Part shown: piece after piece, positions 60,860 through 64,000 of the stretch
Position numbering within the stretch: the stretch's first letter is position 1
Layout: every line of letters begins with the position of its first letter
Source: Agroathelia rolfsii
Lineage: Eukaryota > Basidiomycota > Agaricomycetes > Amylocorticiales > Amylocorticiaceae
DNA: 64,000 nt
NCBI GenBank assembly: GCA_018343915.1
Contig: JABRWF010000006.1
Location: forward strand, 496,001-560,000
Direction: 5' to 3'
Made by a program: the position numbers and the translations under genes
The notes under the pieces: model-generated
Told to the model about the DNA's origin: nothing
The model's input: the letters and a program-made list of their open reading frames with translations, nothing else
Database searches by the model: none

Positions 60860-62280
60860 TGCGATTGAAATCCAAGTTTGTTGATTTCATATGCTCTGAA
60901 AAATATTCGACTCCACCGTTCCACAGGCGGCAGTGTCATATGCTGAAAATGGCCCTCGAAGTCTGTCAGATGAGACAGGTCCTGATTTAATACTGGATCA
61001 AGGGTGGAAAGTACTAGTTGGTTATCGTTGATTATACTCGTGTTAAATTCCAGGAACCGATCTATGGTGAGAACGAGAAAACCTAAGCAAAATATGTAAG
61101 TTCAATGTGCAATTCCGGACTTTTCTGGGAATAGTGTCACCTTTCGAGCCGCCGAAAGAACCATAAACACCTACAGAGCCACAGCCCGGCCAGTAACCGG
61201 GAAAATCTGCACGGTAATTTTCGAAGACAACCCCTAGTCATCCCAGTGGCCATTGGGCTAATTAGAAGAGAAGTGAAAATGCTTTCGCCAATCTGTCTGT
61301 GGCATGCTTATTCGCTGTGGGTCCTTCGAGAATTCCTCCTCGAGATATTACAATGAATGTTGGTTAAAAAATGGGCATCAGAGGAGAACACGATCTGATT
61401 CAAGATCTTTCCGAATTCAGAGGAATAGGGGATTGTTGTTCTGGCCAAGCGGAGCCGGAGCAACTGTGCTAGCTCCTTGCCGGTTGAGGGCGTGTTGCCA
61501 TTAAACCAATGGGATGTATGTATTACCAGCTCCTGCAGTTCAAGACATACAATCAGAATGACTAGAACATTATGAGGAAACAGGACGTTATCTTTGATAA
61601 GTGTAAGAGTATGTAGATTTCGGAAGAGGCCGCATTCCTAATCCATGGGTGTTTAGAGAACAAAGATATGACGGAGAACCGAAAAACGATTCTTGTCTAC
61701 CAGATCCGTGTCGGAACTACAATCCATGCGGTTCGAAGCATCAGATTTAAGATCACATGATTAAGTAGATTAGATGTATAAATTCTCTCGATGTAAATAT
61801 TTTGTACTTTATCCGTTTGCCTGTGTACGACCATGTACAAGGACAAACGGAATGATAACTTGAACCTCGTTCTGGATTATCAATAATCCGGTGGAATCGA
61901 TTTCTTCATATCCGTCTCTTGCAGCAGTATATCCTAGGCGAAAATATAGAGATGCTCGAGAGTCGGAGGTATGTTTTGCATTATGGTGCAAGGGCAACGC
62001 CATATTGCTTTGCATTCTCTAACTTGTTTCGATTGTAAATATAATCAAGGTCCGGATAAAGGCCCCTTGCCCGCGGAAGCTGTTTTAGCAGCAGTCGAAT
62101 GTACTTATCCGAGTAACAGCGGCTGTAGTTAAAACAGATGTCTAATACCGTCGGAATGTTGCCCGAACAATCGAGAAAGGTCCGAAGGGCATTGGTGTTT
62201 CTGGGAAGGTATCTGATCCAAAGCGAAGGTATTGAAAGCGCAACTTGAAACTGATTTTAGTAAACATAAACGAGCATGGT
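60860..62280 (-). pseudogene. decayed F-box paralogue
   Basis: Segments match the F-box gene at 58030-59927 in the same order and strand. Bases 60905-61085 resemble 58485-58670 (around the ATTCCACC and GAAGTCTGTC blocks). Bases 61130-61260 resemble 58685-58800, and 62040-62250 resemble 59340-59565, including ATCAAGGTCC and GGAATGTTGCCCGA. No long ORF survives, and the F-box itself is not recognisable. Confidence 0.65.
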
Positions 62281-64000
62281 ATGTTGTGTTAGTGTATCTA
62301 CTTGCAGCCCGGATAGGGCAGACTAAAATCTACTTTGCAGTCTTGAGATAGTGCTCTGAGCTCAGGCTGACAATCACGCCGATGCTCAATTTTGAAGTTC
62401 GACGCTCAGCTTCTGGTAGTTTTCCCGAGGCACTGGACTTCGGGGTTGAATGTTGACCGGTCGTTGACCACTTGCTAAAAATTCGGTGGCTAGTGATTTA
62501 AATGCATCGCCGTAATGCTGCAGCTTCTGGATTCGAAATTTATGATTCTGTTCTCGGAGAAGATATCTGAACTCTACTTTATATCACGCATAGCGATAAG
62601 CAAGACCCTATGACCATACTATCATATCAAGGACTCAGACAAGCCGCTGAGCCAATTTTTCGAGAAGTGGCCTATGTCTGCATGATGACATTGCTTCATA
62701 GCTCTTTGTCAGTGCTATTTCAACTATTGCTATTGGTAAGATTGCCAGGAGGGAAATTGCCTCAGCAGGAAATTTTTTAGTTTTTCTTTGACTATTGGAA
62801 AAGCTTCTCAATTGCTATCAAGACCTCGGCAGCTCAACTGGGGAGATGATAAGGATCTCATCAAGCTATAGTAAACTATAGTATCATTAGCAATTTAACG
62901 TATTGAATTGCTGCACACACCCTAGTCGGCATCTAGGACAGTGTATTATAATATGATCACGGGTTTAGGCACGTGACATTGACTGTGACAAGTTGCTCGT
63001 CTTTTGAGATGCTTCAAGTTCAAACGATGTCACTGATGTTGAATCCGAGTGCTTGAGCCGCCTTGGCGAGCGTCACCGTCCCAATTATGTCATGGTACCG
63101 CACTCTGTCCCGTTTTTCTCTTCGTGAAATTTTATTGTCGTTTTAGCATATACATGTAGATTTTCCTCATGTACCCTACGCGTTTGTATCCCACACGTAG
63201 CCAATCAAGCGCTTAAATCAAATTAGGTTGCCTGGAGCGACGAATTTTAACAACTGATAGTAATGATGGATGAGTTATACCTTAGTGCCACTAGTAGTGA
63301 CAATCGCCAATACCCGCAGTGCTGAGTAAAGTATCTGAGGTTATATGAAAATCCGAGTAGCTACTGGCATACAATTGAGCTCGGCATTAGGTCCGTCAAT
63401 TTGAATGCCGAGCACAGCTAGTAGAGTAAGTCGAAACTCAGCGAGAAGCCATCCAAATTTCACAGGGAAATAAACCCTAGAACTCCAAGATCCCAGAATT
63501 ACTCAGGATTTTCGGAGGCTTGTGCTCATCGAAGAGTACAGCTAGTCCAAATCTAGGGCTTTATCAAGGTCCTTGCAAGTGATGATCGGTAACTTCGCAG
63601 TGCCAAAAATCTGATCTGATATTAGACTTAGTATATTTCAGGTGAAACCATCGATTTCGGTCCCGAAAGTCCCGAGGAGTCTTTGCTTATATGCATTTTG
63701 CACTTACTCAGGCTCAAAATACTAATTAAAGATTGATGGTTACAATTGGTCATCACGTGAATTTAAACTTCCAAGTTGCTTTTCCTCTGTCCATACATTT
63801 GTACTTCGAAAATGAATAAGGAAGTGGAGGTCTCAGAAGCGTACCACTGGAAATTCTATTCGGGTTATGTCAGCGGTCTTGGCTACAAATCAAAATCACC
63901 TCAGACGACTGTGAACTTAGAGAGGTACGGATTTAAATTATTTCACAGCGCTAGTAGTAATTTCATAGAGCCAGAGATGTTACTACAATCATGATGAACC
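62281..64000. other. gene-poor end of window
   Basis: No ORF with recognisable features. A 72-codon ORF at 63776-63994 is unsupported. Confidence 0.45.

Noticed and set aside
1..64000. tRNA, rRNA or CRISPR elements
   Set aside because: Scanning by eye found no convincing cloverleaf with intact A and B boxes and no regularly spaced repeats. A tRNAscan-SE run would settle the tRNA question.

Overview
The window looks like nuclear DNA of a filamentous basidiomycete, most likely an agaricomycete. Genes are split by many short GT-AG introns of about 50-80 nt. The content is typical of fungi: DNMT1-type methyltransferase, POT1, ATG9, IML2, COG6, GPI13, COA1 and SCD6. Basidiomycete-expanded membrane-protein and F-box families are also present. 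I saw no bacterial operons, CRISPR arrays, rRNA or convincing tRNA genes.

Layout: a 5'-truncated DNA cytosine methyltransferase (+, 1-3853); an IRS4-like EH-domain protein (-) head-to-head with an ECM15/MTH1187-like small protein (+); a POT1-like telomere protein (-); a multi-pass membrane protein of DUF6534 type (-); IML2/TTC39 (-) divergent from ATG9 (+); PDA1 (+); a family of orphan multi-pass membrane proteins in three places (fragment 23535-24201, gene 25074-26371, gene 30358-31502 on minus) with COG6 (-) between; GPI13/PIG-O (+); then a repeat-rich, gene-poor stretch (36-49 kb) holding one TMEM184/DUF300 gene; an MFS transporter (+); COA1 (+); SCD6/LSM14 (-) divergent from a basic/Pro-rich protein (+); an F-box gene (-) and a decayed F-box paralogue (-). 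Roughly 62.3-64 kb is gene-poor.

Most genes are unrelated housekeeping functions: autophagy, Golgi tethering, GPI-anchor synthesis, pyruvate oxidation, cytochrome oxidase assembly, mRNA control and telomere capping. They do not form one pathway.

The most interesting signals are structural. (1) The large inverted repeat at 41-43.5 kb resolves into two oppositely oriented solo LTRs, each with its own perfect 5-bp target-site duplication. The first sits inside the last exon of the TMEM184-like gene and supplies a new stop codon. (2) Three genes need ultrashort internal exons (5, 8 and 8 nt) to rebuild conserved family motifs. (3) Two introns of SCD6 are homologous to each other from their 5' splice sites, which suggests intron duplication. 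(4) A repeat of about 390 bp occurs twice, flanking the TMEM184/LTR region. All splice sites were read by eye, so transcript data would be decisive.
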